A DNA stretch of 56,657 nucleotides from Candidatus Helarchaeota archaeon (GTDB lineage Archaea; Asgardarchaeota; Lokiarchaeia; Helarchaeales; HEL-GB-A): assembly GCA_016840125.1 (NCBI GenBank), contig JAEOSY010000668.1, positions 1 to 56,657 on the forward strand. The letters are read 5' to 3'. Numbering within the stretch: the first letter of the stretch is position 1; every line of letters begins with the position of its first letter. The notes beneath the pieces were generated by a model. It saw nothing but the letters and a program-made list of their open reading frames with translations. It made no database searches and had not been told where the DNA came from. This document shows, piece after piece, positions 1-9,385 of this stretch. A program made the position numbers and the translations under genes.

Positions 1-36
1 CCCCCCCCCCCCCACCCCCCCCCCCCCCCCCCCCCC
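1..36. other. Poly-C tract at contig end, probable artefact
   Basis: The first 36 bases are C except for one A at position 14, in a genome that is otherwise AT-rich. On the minus strand this is poly-G appended to the reading frame of the TPR gene. Two-colour Illumina chemistry calls missing signal as G, so an artefactual poly-G read end extending a contig is the simplest explanation. A real homopolymer cannot be excluded from the sequence alone. Confidence 0.8.
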
Positions 37-1627
37 TTGGTGTATCTAGGATTTCCGAATCAGTAATACCGCCTTTTTCCAGAATAAATTGAGCCCTTTC
101 CACTAAATCTCTCTCAGTATCAGCAATCAACCTTGCTATTTCGGGCTTGAGCAATTTCTTATAAACTACAGCCAAGGCTTGTAATAAAACTTCAATTCGT
201 TCCCGAATATTTAGCTTGAGAAAAATCCCTAATGCCTTACTTAAATGATTCAAGCCATCCACGTAATAATGTAAATTGCAAAATGTAGCTCCAATTTGAA
301 ATTCTAACTTGGCATAATGAAGGACGTCGCGTATACTTTGATGAAGGATTATAAACTCATTGTAATGTTTCTCAAACTCAGCCTTATCACCGGAATGTAG
401 ATGTGTCAGGGCTAATTGAGCATATAATTCCATTAAAACAGATGATGAGCCCGATCTTTTCTCAACGTCTATTAACTTAGATAAATACCCCACTGCTGAC
501 TCCAGCCGTCCTGCAGCCCAGAGAAGGGACGAGATGGCGGAGGTGGAATCAATTAGATCTTGGTCGGATCCAGCTTTTTCCTGTTTAAAAATTGCAAGTG
601 CTGTCTTTAAATGTTTTAAGCTCTCTTCAAATTTATTATTCTCTCGAAGTATATTCCCCTTTAATAAATTAATCTGCCCAATTTGATATCTTGACTCCTT
701 TTCAATTGCAATTGCTAATGCTTGATTGAAGATCTCCAGTGCCGTATTTTTTTGGTCAGATTCGCTAACAATCGTTCCTAATAAAATAATATCATTTAAT
801 ATTCCATCAGTATCATCAAGCTCTTCATGCAGTTTATTTGCTTTTTTGATTTCTTGGATTGCGAGTTTAAACTCGCGTCTTTCATAATAAAGTAATGCTA
901 GATTGTAATAATCTAATGCTAAACTCTGATGGTTATTGATCCTCTTATCAATAGAAACGGCCCTATTAATAAGACTAAGGGCGATTTGATAGGGATCTTC
1001 CGTGACGGATTCGAGCTTAGAGGCTTCTATAATAAATTTTACTAATTTAGAATCACTAATAGATATCTTCAAGAGAAGGTTTGAGAGGATCCTTAGTATA
1101 ATTGTGTATTTTGTAGCAGTTAAATCTTCGTTTGCATGACAAATTACCAAGACTTTTCCAAAAAGTTGAAGGGCTCGCTCTATTTGCCCGCTATAGAGTG
1201 AGAGTAGACCCAAAGTGGTATTAACATCTATATTTTCAATAAGGTACTTTTTAATCAGCCCATCGTTTCTTATTTGAAGGGATAAGTCAAAGGATTCATT
1301 TAATAAAGGGGCTTTTTTAAGAAATGTCTTAATTCTTATATGGTTATCGTCAGTATTTTCAAATATCTGATCGAAAATGAGTAGAAATATTTCATTTTTA
1401 AAAATTTGTAGAATAATCCTGAATTCTGTGTCACCAGAGTCTGCAATCATCCGGCTTATAATCATTTTTACGCCTTCAGTATTCCACTTATTCGTCTCAA
1501 TGAGAATTCGTTGAAAATCTTCGATTGATCTATTTAGTCCCTCTTTTTGGATCAGATCTTGCAGATTTTCAACTAGTTTCGCCTTGTCTCTAGTTTGTAA
1601 GAATTCCAGAAGTAGAGCAGTTGACAT
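1..1627 (-). CDS. Tetratricopeptide-repeat (TPR) protein, partial
   Basis: The frame is open from an ATG at 1627 down to the window edge, about 530 codons before the poly-C tract, so the C-terminus is missing. A GAGGT ribosome site lies just upstream of the ATG. The N-terminal ~130 residues carry no motif I recognise. From about residue 150 onward the protein is a run of helical pairs with TPR-like spacing (for example LALDYYNLALLYYERREFK and INLLKGNILRENNKFEESLK). Such repeats form protein-binding superhelices, and the partner is unknown. No signal peptide or membrane segment is visible, so it is probably cytosolic. It is transcribed away from the rest of the window, so no operon can be judged. 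Confidence 0.8.
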   Translation of the reverse strand, partial: MSTALLLEFLQTRDKAKLVENLQDLIQKEGLNRSIEDFQRILIETNKWNTEGVKMIISRMIADSGDTEFRIILQIFKNEIFLLIFDQIFENTDDNHIRIKTFLKKAPLLNESFDLSLQIRNDGLIKKYLIENIDVNTTLGLLSLYSGQIERALQLFGKVLVICHANEDLTATKYTIILRILSNLLLKISISDSKLVKFIIEASKLESVTEDPYQIALSLINRAVSIDKRINNHQSLALDYYNLALLYYERREFKLAIQEIKKANKLHEELDDTDGILNDIILLGTIVSESDQKNTALEIFNQALAIAIEKESRYQIGQINLLKGNILRENNKFEESLKHLKTALAIFKQEKAGSDQDLIDSTSAISSLLWAAGRLESAVGYLSKLIDVEKRSGSSSVLMELYAQLALTHLHSGDKAEFEKHYNEFIILHQSIRDVLHYAKLEFQIGATFCNLHYYVDGLNHLSKALGIFLKLNIRERIEVLLQALAVVYKKLLKPEIARLIADTERDLVERAQFILEKGGITDSEILDTPRGGGGGGGGGGG

Positions 1628-1784
1628 CTTGTTTACTACCTCAGATTATTTTCTTAACTAGTATTTATTACGGTTATTTATTTAGTAGAGGAATAATAAT
1701 AAAAAAAAAGTATAGAAGTTAATTTATAGATTTCTATCGTTATTATTCAAAAATAAAAGAGGAGGAGCAAAAAACTCAAATATC

Positions 1785-2366
1785 TTACATTAATAAGCTA
1801 CCGACTTTAAGGGCTAATCGGATACGGTAGATTGGTGAGAGACGGACTTTCCTGGTCAGCATCTTCCACATTGCTTTGAATAATCCCTTAAAACGATGAC
1901 CAAAAGGTCCAATAATAGCATCACCTAGGACTCCAATATCCCAGTGGGAACCATAGATTATAACTTTGGCATCTTCATGTTTAAAATCTTTAAACTTAAT
2001 GTTCTCGGAGCTGCATTTCGGACATTTTTCTTCGACAATAGTTTTAGTAGGCTTGAGGATCAGTTCTTCACCATCAGGACGCTCGGGAAGGATAATCTCT
2101 TCTTCATGAGTTGGGAGATCGCCCCAAGTCCCTTCCCATTTACATGCTTTACACTTGACCACGGGGGTAGGTAAACTCTCATAACGGATCCACTTCTTTC
2201 CATCGACTTCTTCAAAATGTAACATAAGAGCCTCATTGAGGTTAGGTAATGTGAGTTGAGCTTTAATGCCATAAAGATCTTCCATCAATTCCGCACGTTC
2301 GTCTTTAGGTTTTGACCGAAGACCCGCCAAAATCATTTCGCCAATTACTTCAGCGCCAGTTTTCAA
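1785..2366 (-). CDS. Hypothetical protein with zinc-ribbon cysteines
   Basis: A 193-residue protein that I do not recognise. Two knuckles, CKAC near residue 72 and CPKC near residue 115, are separated by about 40 residues and would make a zinc ribbon. The C-terminal ~60 residues are basic and include a hydrophobic stretch around GVLGDAIIGPFGHRF. The start is TTG at 2366, with GGCGGG six bases upstream. The nearby ATG at 2373 is in another frame and reaches a stop after seven codons. A later ATG at codon 11 is possible. It lies downstream of the transporter gene on the same strand with an 87-base gap, so it may be a separate unit. Confidence 0.65.
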   Translation of the reverse strand: MKTGAEVIGEMILAGLRSKPKDERAELMEDLYGIKAQLTLPNLNEALMLHFEEVDGKKWIRYESLPTPVVKCKACKWEGTWGDLPTHEEEIILPERPDGEELILKPTKTIVEEKCPKCSSENIKFKDFKHEDAKVIIYGSHWDIGVLGDAIIGPFGHRFKGLFKAMWKMLTRKVRLSPIYRIRLALKVGSLLM

Positions 2367-2453
2367 TTTTCATCCCGCCTAAAACAGAGAATTTGATTTT
2401 TATATTTATAAATCTACATTCCTTTCTCTACTTTTTAAATGTAATTACAGTCA

Positions 2454-3713
2454 TTACTTGCTCTGAATTTTTCGTAAGAATAAGTAGCTTAATGCAATAA
2501 AAGCAATTGTAACTAAGAAGATAACCGCAAATCGTATAGTTCCACCCTGCCAAATCAGATAATCGAAGGTAAGAAATTGAAGAATAGGGCCAACTACTAC
2601 ACTACTAATAGGAATAGGGATGACTATCACAAATAGATAGACACCTGAATATGTGGCTTCTTGACCCGTTGGTGATAAATCCATAAGAATAGCATATTGA
2701 TATGTAAGGATGGCAATTACGACAAAGAGTATTATAGAAATAATCAGAAAGACCGAAACAAAGAGAAATGCACCCGAACCGAGAAGCAGAAAGATAGTAA
2801 AAGGAATAATACATAAGCCTATTAAAAGAGAAAATTTAAAGGCTTGCAATTTCCCTCGATTTTTTGCAAGTCGATTGAAAAGATAAAAATAAAAAATCGT
2901 GCCAGGAAGAAGAAAGGGAAGTAATAGAAGAAGATCGATTGATTGAGATCTTAGAAAGGGCATTAAAACCAAAACAGACATAGAATAACCCAAAACAAAG
3001 AAGAAAGATGCTAACAAGTAATACCGAAAATTGCGATCTGAAATCGTTCTTTTTAGGGTTTGAATCATATTATCGGTTTGAGGGGCTTCTTGTATTTTAG
3101 AAAGATCTTCACGAGGACCAAAGAAGAAAGCGAAAAGAACTGTTCCGATAAAAATTAATCCTACTACAACCGTAATAATTATGAACGGAAATCCCTCTTC
3201 AAGAACCGGAACTTCAATTACTGCGGCGATGATTAAAGCCCCGACAGTGCCAATCGTTCCAAAAAGATTAAAAATTAGAGAGGTTGTAACTCGTTCCTCA
3301 GGAGCCGTGAGATCCATATACAAAGACCAATAGGCACAATACTCCAAACGATATAATACTGCATAGATGGTTGCCATTAATGATAAGACGATAAAAATTG
3401 AAATAACTGAAAGAGAAAAAACAAATCCTAAAACGATGTAAGCAATTCCAGAAGGAATAACTAACAAAAAATAGGGACGCCTCTTACCCCAACGCGTATT
3501 AGTCCTGTCTGATAAATACCCGGCGAAAAGATATGTGATGGCTCCTGCGGTAAATGAAATTGCTATTACTAAGAAAGAAAAGATCTCATTAAGAGGATTT
3601 CCTTTAAAAATAACTTCCTTAAAAAACGTCGGCATGAACATAAACAATACCATAAATGCCATAGCGTTCCCAATCTGTCCAACGGACAACTTGAGTAAGG
3701 CAGTCTTCTTCAT
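2454..3713 (-). CDS. MFS transporter of the GPH (sugar:cation symporter) type
   Basis: A 419-residue polytopic membrane protein with about 12 hydrophobic segments. Between the second and third segments it carries the motif GYLSDRTNTRWGKRRPYF. This matches the D-R-x3-R-x-G-K-R-R-P loop typical of the glycoside-pentoside-hexuronide symporter family within the major facilitator superfamily. Family members import sugars or glycosides with H+ or Na+, but some transport other solutes, so the substrate is unknown. A second basic loop around residue 195 (FFGPREDLSKI) separates the two halves. The ATG at 3713 has GAGGTC upstream. The gene is divergent from hppA with a 170-base gap. No sugar-metabolism gene lies next to it. 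Confidence 0.8.
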   Translation of the reverse strand: MKKTALLKLSVGQIGNAMAFMVLFMFMPTFFKEVIFKGNPLNEIFSFLVIAISFTAGAITYLFAGYLSDRTNTRWGKRRPYFLLVIPSGIAYIVLGFVFSLSVISIFIVLSLMATIYAVLYRLEYCAYWSLYMDLTAPEERVTTSLIFNLFGTIGTVGALIIAAVIEVPVLEEGFPFIIITVVVGLIFIGTVLFAFFFGPREDLSKIQEAPQTDNMIQTLKRTISDRNFRYYLLASFFFVLGYSMSVLVLMPFLRSQSIDLLLLLPFLLPGTIFYFYLFNRLAKNRGKLQAFKFSLLIGLCIIPFTIFLLLGSGAFLFVSVFLIISIILFVVIAILTYQYAILMDLSPTGQEATYSGVYLFVIVIPIPISSVVVGPILQFLTFDYLIWQGGTIRFAVIFLVTIAFIALSYLFLRKIQSK

Positions 3714-3883
3714 TCGGATGACCTCTATTTATACTAATGATGTAACACATAGGACAATTTCTTTATTAATGTTGAACCTGTATTCCACAAATTCTCTGCT
3801 ATTATTATCAAAAGATTTTTTAATTTATTTCAATACTCGATCGTAAAAAGACCCAAAATTGTTTGGTAGGTTAATGAGTTAAG

Positions 3884-6043
3884 ATGGATCTAACAATATT
3901 ATTTCTCATAATTGGGACGCTTGGTGGCGTAATTTCAATCTTATTTGCCGCGTATTTGTGGTTTCAAATAAAAAAACTATCCACTGGTGAGGGAAAGGAA
4001 AATGAGATTTACAATCATATACGAACGGGTGCGAAAGCTTATTTAAAACGTGAATTTAAGACGATCTTGCTTATTGCTGCAGTTCTTGCAGTAGTTATAG
4101 GGCTAGCACTTAATGGATGGGTCGCGCTCTCCTACGTGATCGGAACAGTTACTTCCCTAGCCGCGAGTTTTATTGGAATGGATCTTGCTACACGGACGAA
4201 CGTCCGAGTTACTCTAGCTGCCAAGCGCGGGTTAATACCCTCTATGCGAACAGCATTTAAAGGGGGCTCAATTATGGGGATGTTAGTTTTTGGAGTTAAT
4301 ATTATTCAGATTATTATTATCTTTACGGTGTTTTATTATGGGGTAGGAATGACATTAAATACCGTAATGATAAATATCGTGGGTTGTGCCTTTGGATCTT
4401 CATTTACATCGGTTATTGCACAGCTGGGTGGTGGAATTTACACGAAAGGTGCGGATGTCGGGGCGGATATCGTTGGAAAGGTAGAGGCAGGAATTCCCGA
4501 GGATGATCCTCGGAATCCAGCGGTAATAGCAGATATGGTTGGGGATAATGTTGGAGATTGCGCTGGACGAAGTGCGGACTTATATGAAACATTAACTTCT
4601 GAAATTCTATCCTCAATGATACTTGGACTCGCAATATACGGGCTTGCTGTAGCTACTGGACCACCAGCCTCTACGATGGTTGGAATTGAAATAATTTTCT
4701 TCCCCTTTGTGATTAGATGCATCGCTGCTATTGCAACAATAGTGGGCTATTACTTTGTAATGTGGACGAAAAAAGGGGAAGATGCATGGGGGATTTTAAA
4801 TCGAGGTTTATATCTGAGTAGCGGAATAGTAGCTGTTTCATATATTATTATGGTTTTTCTTCTTTTCAACTCGTTACCGTTAATGATCGCCGCTATTTTA
4901 GGTGTTGTAGCAAACCTGGTTTTAGGTAAAATTATTGAAAATTATACGGGATTCAATTCTAAACCCGTTGAGGAAATTTCAAAAGCATCAGAAACGGGAG
5001 CAGCTACTAATATTATTACGGGAATGGCTAATGGTCTAAGATCGATTTTTGTTCCTCTGGCGTGTCTCGTCGTTTTGATTCTTGGAGCATATGGATGTGG
5101 TGTGGCATTTGGCATCGAAATGGGGTTTGCACCAGATTTCGGAGCAACAAACTTCAATGTAACTGCGGGTATTTATGGAATTGTTCTTATGGCGATTGGA
5201 ATGACAAGTGGTACGGGCATAATCTTATCAATGGATGGATTCGGTCCGATTGCAGATAATGCAGGGGGTATCGCTGAGATGGCAGAAATGCCTCCTGAAA
5301 TTAGAGATATTATTGATAGGCTAGACGCGACGGGAAATAGTACAAAATCTCTGACCAAAGGCTTTTCCATAATATCCGGCACAACTATTGGATTTGTTAC
5401 GATTTTTGCATTTTTGGTGCTTTTAAGAGATGCGATTGGCACAGATCCAATCATTAATCTTGGTGATCCCAGAGTTGCCGTCGGTGGAATCCTCGGAGTA
5501 ATTACGGTATTTATGTTCGTTGCTTTATTAATGAAAGCAGTTGGAAATACAGCCGGTGTTATAATTGAAGAAGTACGACACCAATTTAGAACTAAGAAGA
5601 TTCTGGAAGGTGAGGATCAGCCAGACTATGCGCAATGCGTAGATATTAGCACAGTTTCCGCTTTAAAAAATATGATATGGCCCTCCCTTTTAATCCTTAT
5701 CATGCCGATCCTTGTAGGGCTAACATTAGGGCCAATAACACTTGTAGCCTACTTGATTGTCGCGACATTCGTCGCCGGCGGATTTGGAATCTTCATGAAT
5801 ATTGCAGGAGCCTCTTGGGATAACGCTAAAAAATATAGGAAAACCTTACGAGAAAAAACCAAACCTGCAACTATAGAAGCCTATAAAGCAGCTGTAATTG
5901 GAGATACAGTCGGAGATCCTTGTAAAGACACGGCAGGGTCCAGTCTAGGTAGTTTCGTTACAACCATCAACAATATGGGGTTGACATTCTTCCCACTATT
6001 CGTCAACTTCTCGCTAATGTTTTTAATATTCGGAACCTATTGA
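3884..6043 (+). CDS. hppA: Membrane-bound H+-translocating pyrophosphatase, K+-independent type
   Basis: At 719 residues, the usual length for the family, with about 16 membrane segments. It hydrolyses pyrophosphate and pumps ions across the membrane. The PPi/Mg2+ site is recognisable: DVGADIVGKVE, then DDPRNPAVIADMVGDNVGDC, and near the C-terminus GDTVGDPCKDTAGSSLG. The motif GNSTKSLTKG places Lys at residue 488 and Thr at 491. K+-independent H+-pumps have this Lys/Thr combination, whereas K+-dependent enzymes have Ala in place of the Lys. Asn-Met replaces the common Asp-Asn in the ADNVGD stretch (ADMVGD here), a mild deviation. PPi released by the AMP-forming ligases in the window (43-48.6 kb) would be its substrate. 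It is monocistronic. Confidence 0.95.
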   Translation: MDLTILFLIIGTLGGVISILFAAYLWFQIKKLSTGEGKENEIYNHIRTGAKAYLKREFKTILLIAAVLAVVIGLALNGWVALSYVIGTVTSLAASFIGMDLATRTNVRVTLAAKRGLIPSMRTAFKGGSIMGMLVFGVNIIQIIIIFTVFYYGVGMTLNTVMINIVGCAFGSSFTSVIAQLGGGIYTKGADVGADIVGKVEAGIPEDDPRNPAVIADMVGDNVGDCAGRSADLYETLTSEILSSMILGLAIYGLAVATGPPASTMVGIEIIFFPFVIRCIAAIATIVGYYFVMWTKKGEDAWGILNRGLYLSSGIVAVSYIIMVFLLFNSLPLMIAAILGVVANLVLGKIIENYTGFNSKPVEEISKASETGAATNIITGMANGLRSIFVPLACLVVLILGAYGCGVAFGIEMGFAPDFGATNFNVTAGIYGIVLMAIGMTSGTGIILSMDGFGPIADNAGGIAEMAEMPPEIRDIIDRLDATGNSTKSLTKGFSIISGTTIGFVTIFAFLVLLRDAIGTDPIINLGDPRVAVGGILGVITVFMFVALLMKAVGNTAGVIIEEVRHQFRTKKILEGEDQPDYAQCVDISTVSALKNMIWPSLLILIMPILVGLTLGPITLVAYLIVATFVAGGFGIFMNIAGASWDNAKKYRKTLREKTKPATIEAYKAAVIGDTVGDPCKDTAGSSLGSFVTTINNMGLTFFPLFVNFSLMFLIFGTY

Positions 6044-6177
6044 ATAACTAAACCTCAAAAAAATCCCTTCCCATTTTTATTCTCAATCGATCAACCCATC
6101 TTTTAATTGTTTATGGGCTTTTAGCAACGTTCTAAAATCCAATTCTTTTTAACTTACCATCTTCTTTTTTTCTTTAA

Positions 6178-6777
6178 ATGGAGTCACAACTAATTCAAAT
6201 CATTGAATTTCTAGTCCGACAACAGTTCTATAAACGGGAAGATATCATAATGGACCGGACGAAGGAGCAACGGATTCACGTTGAGAACTCTGGGCAAGCG
6301 ATTTACAAGTTTATTTCGCTCTTATCTGCCGGTCTCCCGATTATCTTAGCTGGAGACTACACAAAATATTTAGTAATGTTGAAAAAACACTTTGAATTCG
6401 ATGAAACAAAGGTTATCCGAAAATTTTCAAAACAGGTTTCCTTTTTAAGCCCTGAGGAGAAAGAACCAGGTCTTATTGTAACATTTCTTTTGGGGGAAGT
6501 CTTGGGGGATGTACGGGAGACTCTCTTTAAAAAATATCTCCAACAAATAAAAAGGGAGCTTAAAACCCAGCTCAAAACTAAGAAAAAGACGGGTATCAGT
6601 TTTGAAGACGTAACCGCAAATGCTTTCGAGCGAAATGATCAGAATATCTCACTTATCTATAACCTTTGTTTCTTGAAATTCATTGCTGAAGTTGTTAATT
6701 CCCCGGATTTGGGAAGAGTAACTGATTCGCTGTTAAATAAATATACAAACCAATTTATTGAAAGTGTTATTAGGTAG
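6178..6777 (+). CDS. Hypothetical protein
   Basis: A 199-residue protein that I do not recognise. It is mostly predicted helical and soluble, with one moderately hydrophobic stretch near residues 45-60 (KFISLLSAGLPIILAGDYTK) and a strongly basic, possibly coiled segment at residues 125-145 (QIKRELKTQLKTKKKTG). The ATG at 6178 is preceded by a pyrimidine-rich run and no ribosome site, so the transcript may be leaderless or use a later start. Its last eight bases overlap the 3' end of the convergent gene at 6770-7453. It lies 134 bases downstream of hppA, but nothing links the two functionally. Confidence 0.6.
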   Translation: MESQLIQIIEFLVRQQFYKREDIIMDRTKEQRIHVENSGQAIYKFISLLSAGLPIILAGDYTKYLVMLKKHFEFDETKVIRKFSKQVSFLSPEEKEPGLIVTFLLGEVLGDVRETLFKKYLQQIKRELKTQLKTKKKTGISFEDVTANAFERNDQNISLIYNLCFLKFIAEVVNSPDLGRVTDSLLNKYTNQFIESVIR

Positions 6778-7453
6778 AATTTAGAACTTCTTCTTCGAAA
6801 TCGTAGAGATAATAGAAGTAGAGTTCTGAAATAGAATGAACTCTAAAAAAGTTTTTGCCTAAATCTGACAGAGCGATTTCGTCCACTCCTCGTGAGATCA
6901 TGAGAGGGAGTCCTTTATGAAGTCTTACCTTCAAATCCACTTCAGCCAGGATTTCGACCGGTTGGGGTCTGTCTTTCAGAGTCTCAAAGAACTCGAACAG
7001 TACATCCGGTAGATTGAAAAAAAGAATTTGATTAGAGATATATTGGGGTATAGATTCTAATTCGAATCGTGCAATTACATAACGGAGGGCCCAGAAATAT
7101 TTTAGGAGGCGATATCCCTCTCGTTGAAATTGTGAGATATTAGACCCTCGTAATGATAACAGCGATTTAATCAGGGGAATTGTGGAATTTAATATGTCTC
7201 CAAACTCTCTGTAGTTGATTAAAGTTTTAATCGAGAATATTTCAGTCGTATTGGTTAATATTTTTTTGATTAGCTCGTTTGTTTTTTCGATTTGGGTCGC
7301 ACCAATTGCGCTATTGATCTCTTTGATTGAGGTGACTTTTTCTTGGTAATTAATTTGAAGAAGTGAGAACAACTCCTCGAGATCTGTTTGAATTTCCTGT
7401 AAAAGCGGGATCAATTCTTGACAGGTTGGGTCTTTTATTTCAGGTTCCGTCAT
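6770..7453 (-). CDS. Hypothetical helical protein
   Basis: A 227-residue acidic, mostly helical protein with no motif I know. The N-terminal 60 residues have heptad-like leucine spacing (LIPLLQEIQTDLEELFSLLQ), suggesting a coiled coil. The C-terminal part contains VEILAEVDLKVRLHKGLPLM, which reads like alternating strands. The ATG at 7453 sits 18 bases after the end of the alcohol dehydrogenase gene on the same strand, so the three genes 8963-6770 could be one transcript. Its 3' end overlaps the convergent gene by eight bases. Confidence 0.6.
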   Translation of the reverse strand: MTEPEIKDPTCQELIPLLQEIQTDLEELFSLLQINYQEKVTSIKEINSAIGATQIEKTNELIKKILTNTTEIFSIKTLINYREFGDILNSTIPLIKSLLSLRGSNISQFQREGYRLLKYFWALRYVIARFELESIPQYISNQILFFNLPDVLFEFFETLKDRPQPVEILAEVDLKVRLHKGLPLMISRGVDEIALSDLGKNFFRVHSISELYFYYLYDFEEEVLNST

Positions 7454-7471
7454 CGTTCCTCACCAATTTAA

Positions 7472-8638
7472 TTATAGTGCCTGACGTAAAATTGCAGAAA
7501 GCGCGGCATCGTCAAGTTTCGCTGGATTATATCGATAGGATGATGATTTCTTGACTTTATTGATAACGTCTGGAAAATCAGCCTCTTGTAATCCAAAAGA
7601 AGATAATGCGGGAATTTTTAAATCAGCCGTTAATTGTTTCAAATAATCGATTAAAGCTTGATATCCGTCTTGCTTAGTTTTATAAGCTCGCTCGGTGATC
7701 AATACTCCCAATTTTGCATATTTTGTCAGTGTTGGATCTTTTAAATTGGTGCTTTTTAATGTTAAGATATTCTGACGTACTACTTCTGCAAGGAGAGATG
7801 CGCAGACAACTCCATGGGGTATAGGTAACAATCCACCCAAAGGTGAGGCGAATCCATGTACTGCACCCAAACCAGCGTTAGCCAGGCAGATTCCACTTAA
7901 CAAGGCAGCAAGGGCCATATCTTCACGTGCGGCAAGATTATTACCGTTTTTAAACGCAATTAATAAAGAATTTTTAGCTTTTTGGATACCTAATAAGGCT
8001 AAAGCATCAGTAACAGGTTGGGATTTGTTGGAAGTGTAGGCTTCAATTAATTGGCATAGGGCATCCAATCCAGAGCTCGCTGTAACATGGGGTGGGACCG
8101 ACAATGTTAAGGCAGGGTCAATAAGAGCAACTTTAGGCACTAGTAGGGGACTCCGAATGCTAGCTTTATACCCATCTTCGGGGGATTTTAATACTGCATT
8201 CTTCGTAACCTCAGTCCCGGTACCTGCAGTAGTGGGAACTGCAATATAGGGTAGGGCAGGGAGTTTTATTTTCAATCCCTTACCGATTACTTCCATATAA
8301 TCACGTGCAGATCCCCCATTCGTATTAATTCCTGCAATGGCTTTACCGGCATCCAATGCACTACCGCCACCTACGCCAACCACCACTTCGGCTTTAAAAT
8401 CTAAGCCAGCAGTAATCCCACGATCAACAAGTTCAATAGTTGGTTCGCCTTTTGCAATGAAGGTAGTATAGTTTATACTCTGATCCGCAAGAATTTCTTG
8501 GAGATTAATGGTTTTGAGAGCACTTTCACTACCGACGATGAGTGCCTGTGAACCAAAATCTTTTATTAAGTTCCCTATAACCTCAATTTTTCCAGAGCCA
8601 AAATAAATCTGTGGCGTCGCTAAAAGATCAAATTGCAT
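7472..8638 (-). CDS. Iron-containing (group III) alcohol dehydrogenase
   Basis: A 388-residue NAD(P)-dependent dehydrogenase of the iron-activated family. The nucleotide motif is GGGSALDAGK at residues 90-99 and the second glycine-rich stretch is TTAGTGTEVT near 136-145. Family metal ligands are Asp, His, His, His. Here Asp192, His261 and His275 are present, but the position four residues after the Asp is Gln196 (DALCQLIEAY) instead of His. I believe other subgroups of the family also carry Gln at this position, so the enzyme is probably active, with metal and substrate unknown. The start overlaps the preceding monooxygenase gene by 11 bases, indicating translational coupling. Confidence 0.92.
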   Translation of the reverse strand: MQFDLLATPQIYFGSGKIEVIGNLIKDFGSQALIVGSESALKTINLQEILADQSINYTTFIAKGEPTIELVDRGITAGLDFKAEVVVGVGGGSALDAGKAIAGINTNGGSARDYMEVIGKGLKIKLPALPYIAVPTTAGTGTEVTKNAVLKSPEDGYKASIRSPLLVPKVALIDPALTLSVPPHVTASSGLDALCQLIEAYTSNKSQPVTDALALLGIQKAKNSLLIAFKNGNNLAAREDMALAALLSGICLANAGLGAVHGFASPLGGLLPIPHGVVCASLLAEVVRQNILTLKSTNLKDPTLTKYAKLGVLITERAYKTKQDGYQALIDYLKQLTADLKIPALSSFGLQEADFPDVINKVKKSSSYRYNPAKLDDAALSAILRQAL

Positions 8639-8963
8639 CCTTCATGCCTCTACTGGACGAGAACCCTTCTTCAGTTTCGGGAGTAATATTCTTGTGTTCT
8701 AATCCTTCACGGGATTTTGCCATCATCTCGGCAACAGTTTCCCGCCATTTTTTATAATGGTCGGTCGCTTTATGTGCCGCAACACCACCTTCCTTATACA
8801 CCTCATAGAGGGTGAATCGCGTTGGATCCTTTGTACTTTGGAGTACATCAAAGCGGATGTTTGTCGGCTCCTTTCGTGTGTTGCGCGCGTTCTCGATAGT
8901 TGCATCGATAAAGGCATCCACAAGCTCAGGTTTTACATACACTGCTACGACATATATAATCAT
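8628..8963 (-). CDS. Antibiotic biosynthesis monooxygenase (ABM/LsrG-like) domain protein
   Basis: A 111-residue single-domain protein of the dimeric alpha+beta barrel ABM superfamily. The signature NIRFDVLQSTKDPTRFTLYE followed by AAHKATDHYKKW is typical of LsrG/YgiN-like members, which act on quinols, autoinducer-2 phosphate or aldehyde-like small molecules without a cofactor. The substrate here is unknown. The last ~25 residues (GLEHKNITPETEEGFSSSRG) extend beyond the usual ~95-residue domain. It is the first gene of an operon with the iron alcohol dehydrogenase, so the two may process one carbonyl compound in sequence. That pairing is an inference from an 11-base overlap. Confidence 0.85.
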   Translation of the reverse strand: MIIYVVAVYVKPELVDAFIDATIENARNTRKEPTNIRFDVLQSTKDPTRFTLYEVYKEGGVAAHKATDHYKKWRETVAEMMAKSREGLEHKNITPETEEGFSSSRGMKDAI

Positions 8964-9100
8964 TCAACTCAACACCAAATCGTGTTACTATATCTTCTTA
9001 AATAACAAATATTAAAATGCTACCAAGGATTCACAGGGACCTTTGAATAACGAAGCAAATCCTTTCAAAGATTAAAAAAAGAGAATTATGAGTGGTTCTT

Positions 9101-9328
9101 TTATTTTCTGATGAGATGGATATAGCTCAATCTTCCACTGTAGGAATACACACTGGTACTAAGAGTATCTTTCTTTATTGCCACAAAGCCATCATCAAGA
9201 AATTCAATATTCCAATCTTTCTTCTCGAGAACGCGGTTATCACTCAAATCCAAAGAAAATAATAGTTTCATCCCCTTTACGTCTGGATGATTGTATGCGT
9301 CTTCAAGATATTCCTTAATAGTAGTCAC
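9101..9328 (-). CDS. Small hypothetical protein
   Basis: A 75-residue protein of unknown function with alternating charged and aromatic residues, predicted as mixed alpha/beta (DWNIEFLDDGFVAIKK, TSVYSYSGRLSYIHLIRK). The start is GTG at 9328, preceded by GGAG about a dozen bases upstream. An ATG further upstream opens another frame that stops after six codons. It lies 57 bases downstream of the membrane-EEP gene on the same strand and may be its last cistron. No homology is recognised. Confidence 0.5.
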   Translation of the reverse strand: MTTIKEYLEDAYNHPDVKGMKLLFSLDLSDNRVLEKKDWNIEFLDDGFVAIKKDTLSTSVYSYSGRLSYIHLIRK

Positions 9329-9385
9329 TTTTCCAACAACTCCATTTTAATTTAGTTGATTTGTTAATGTTTTCTTTACGAATAT

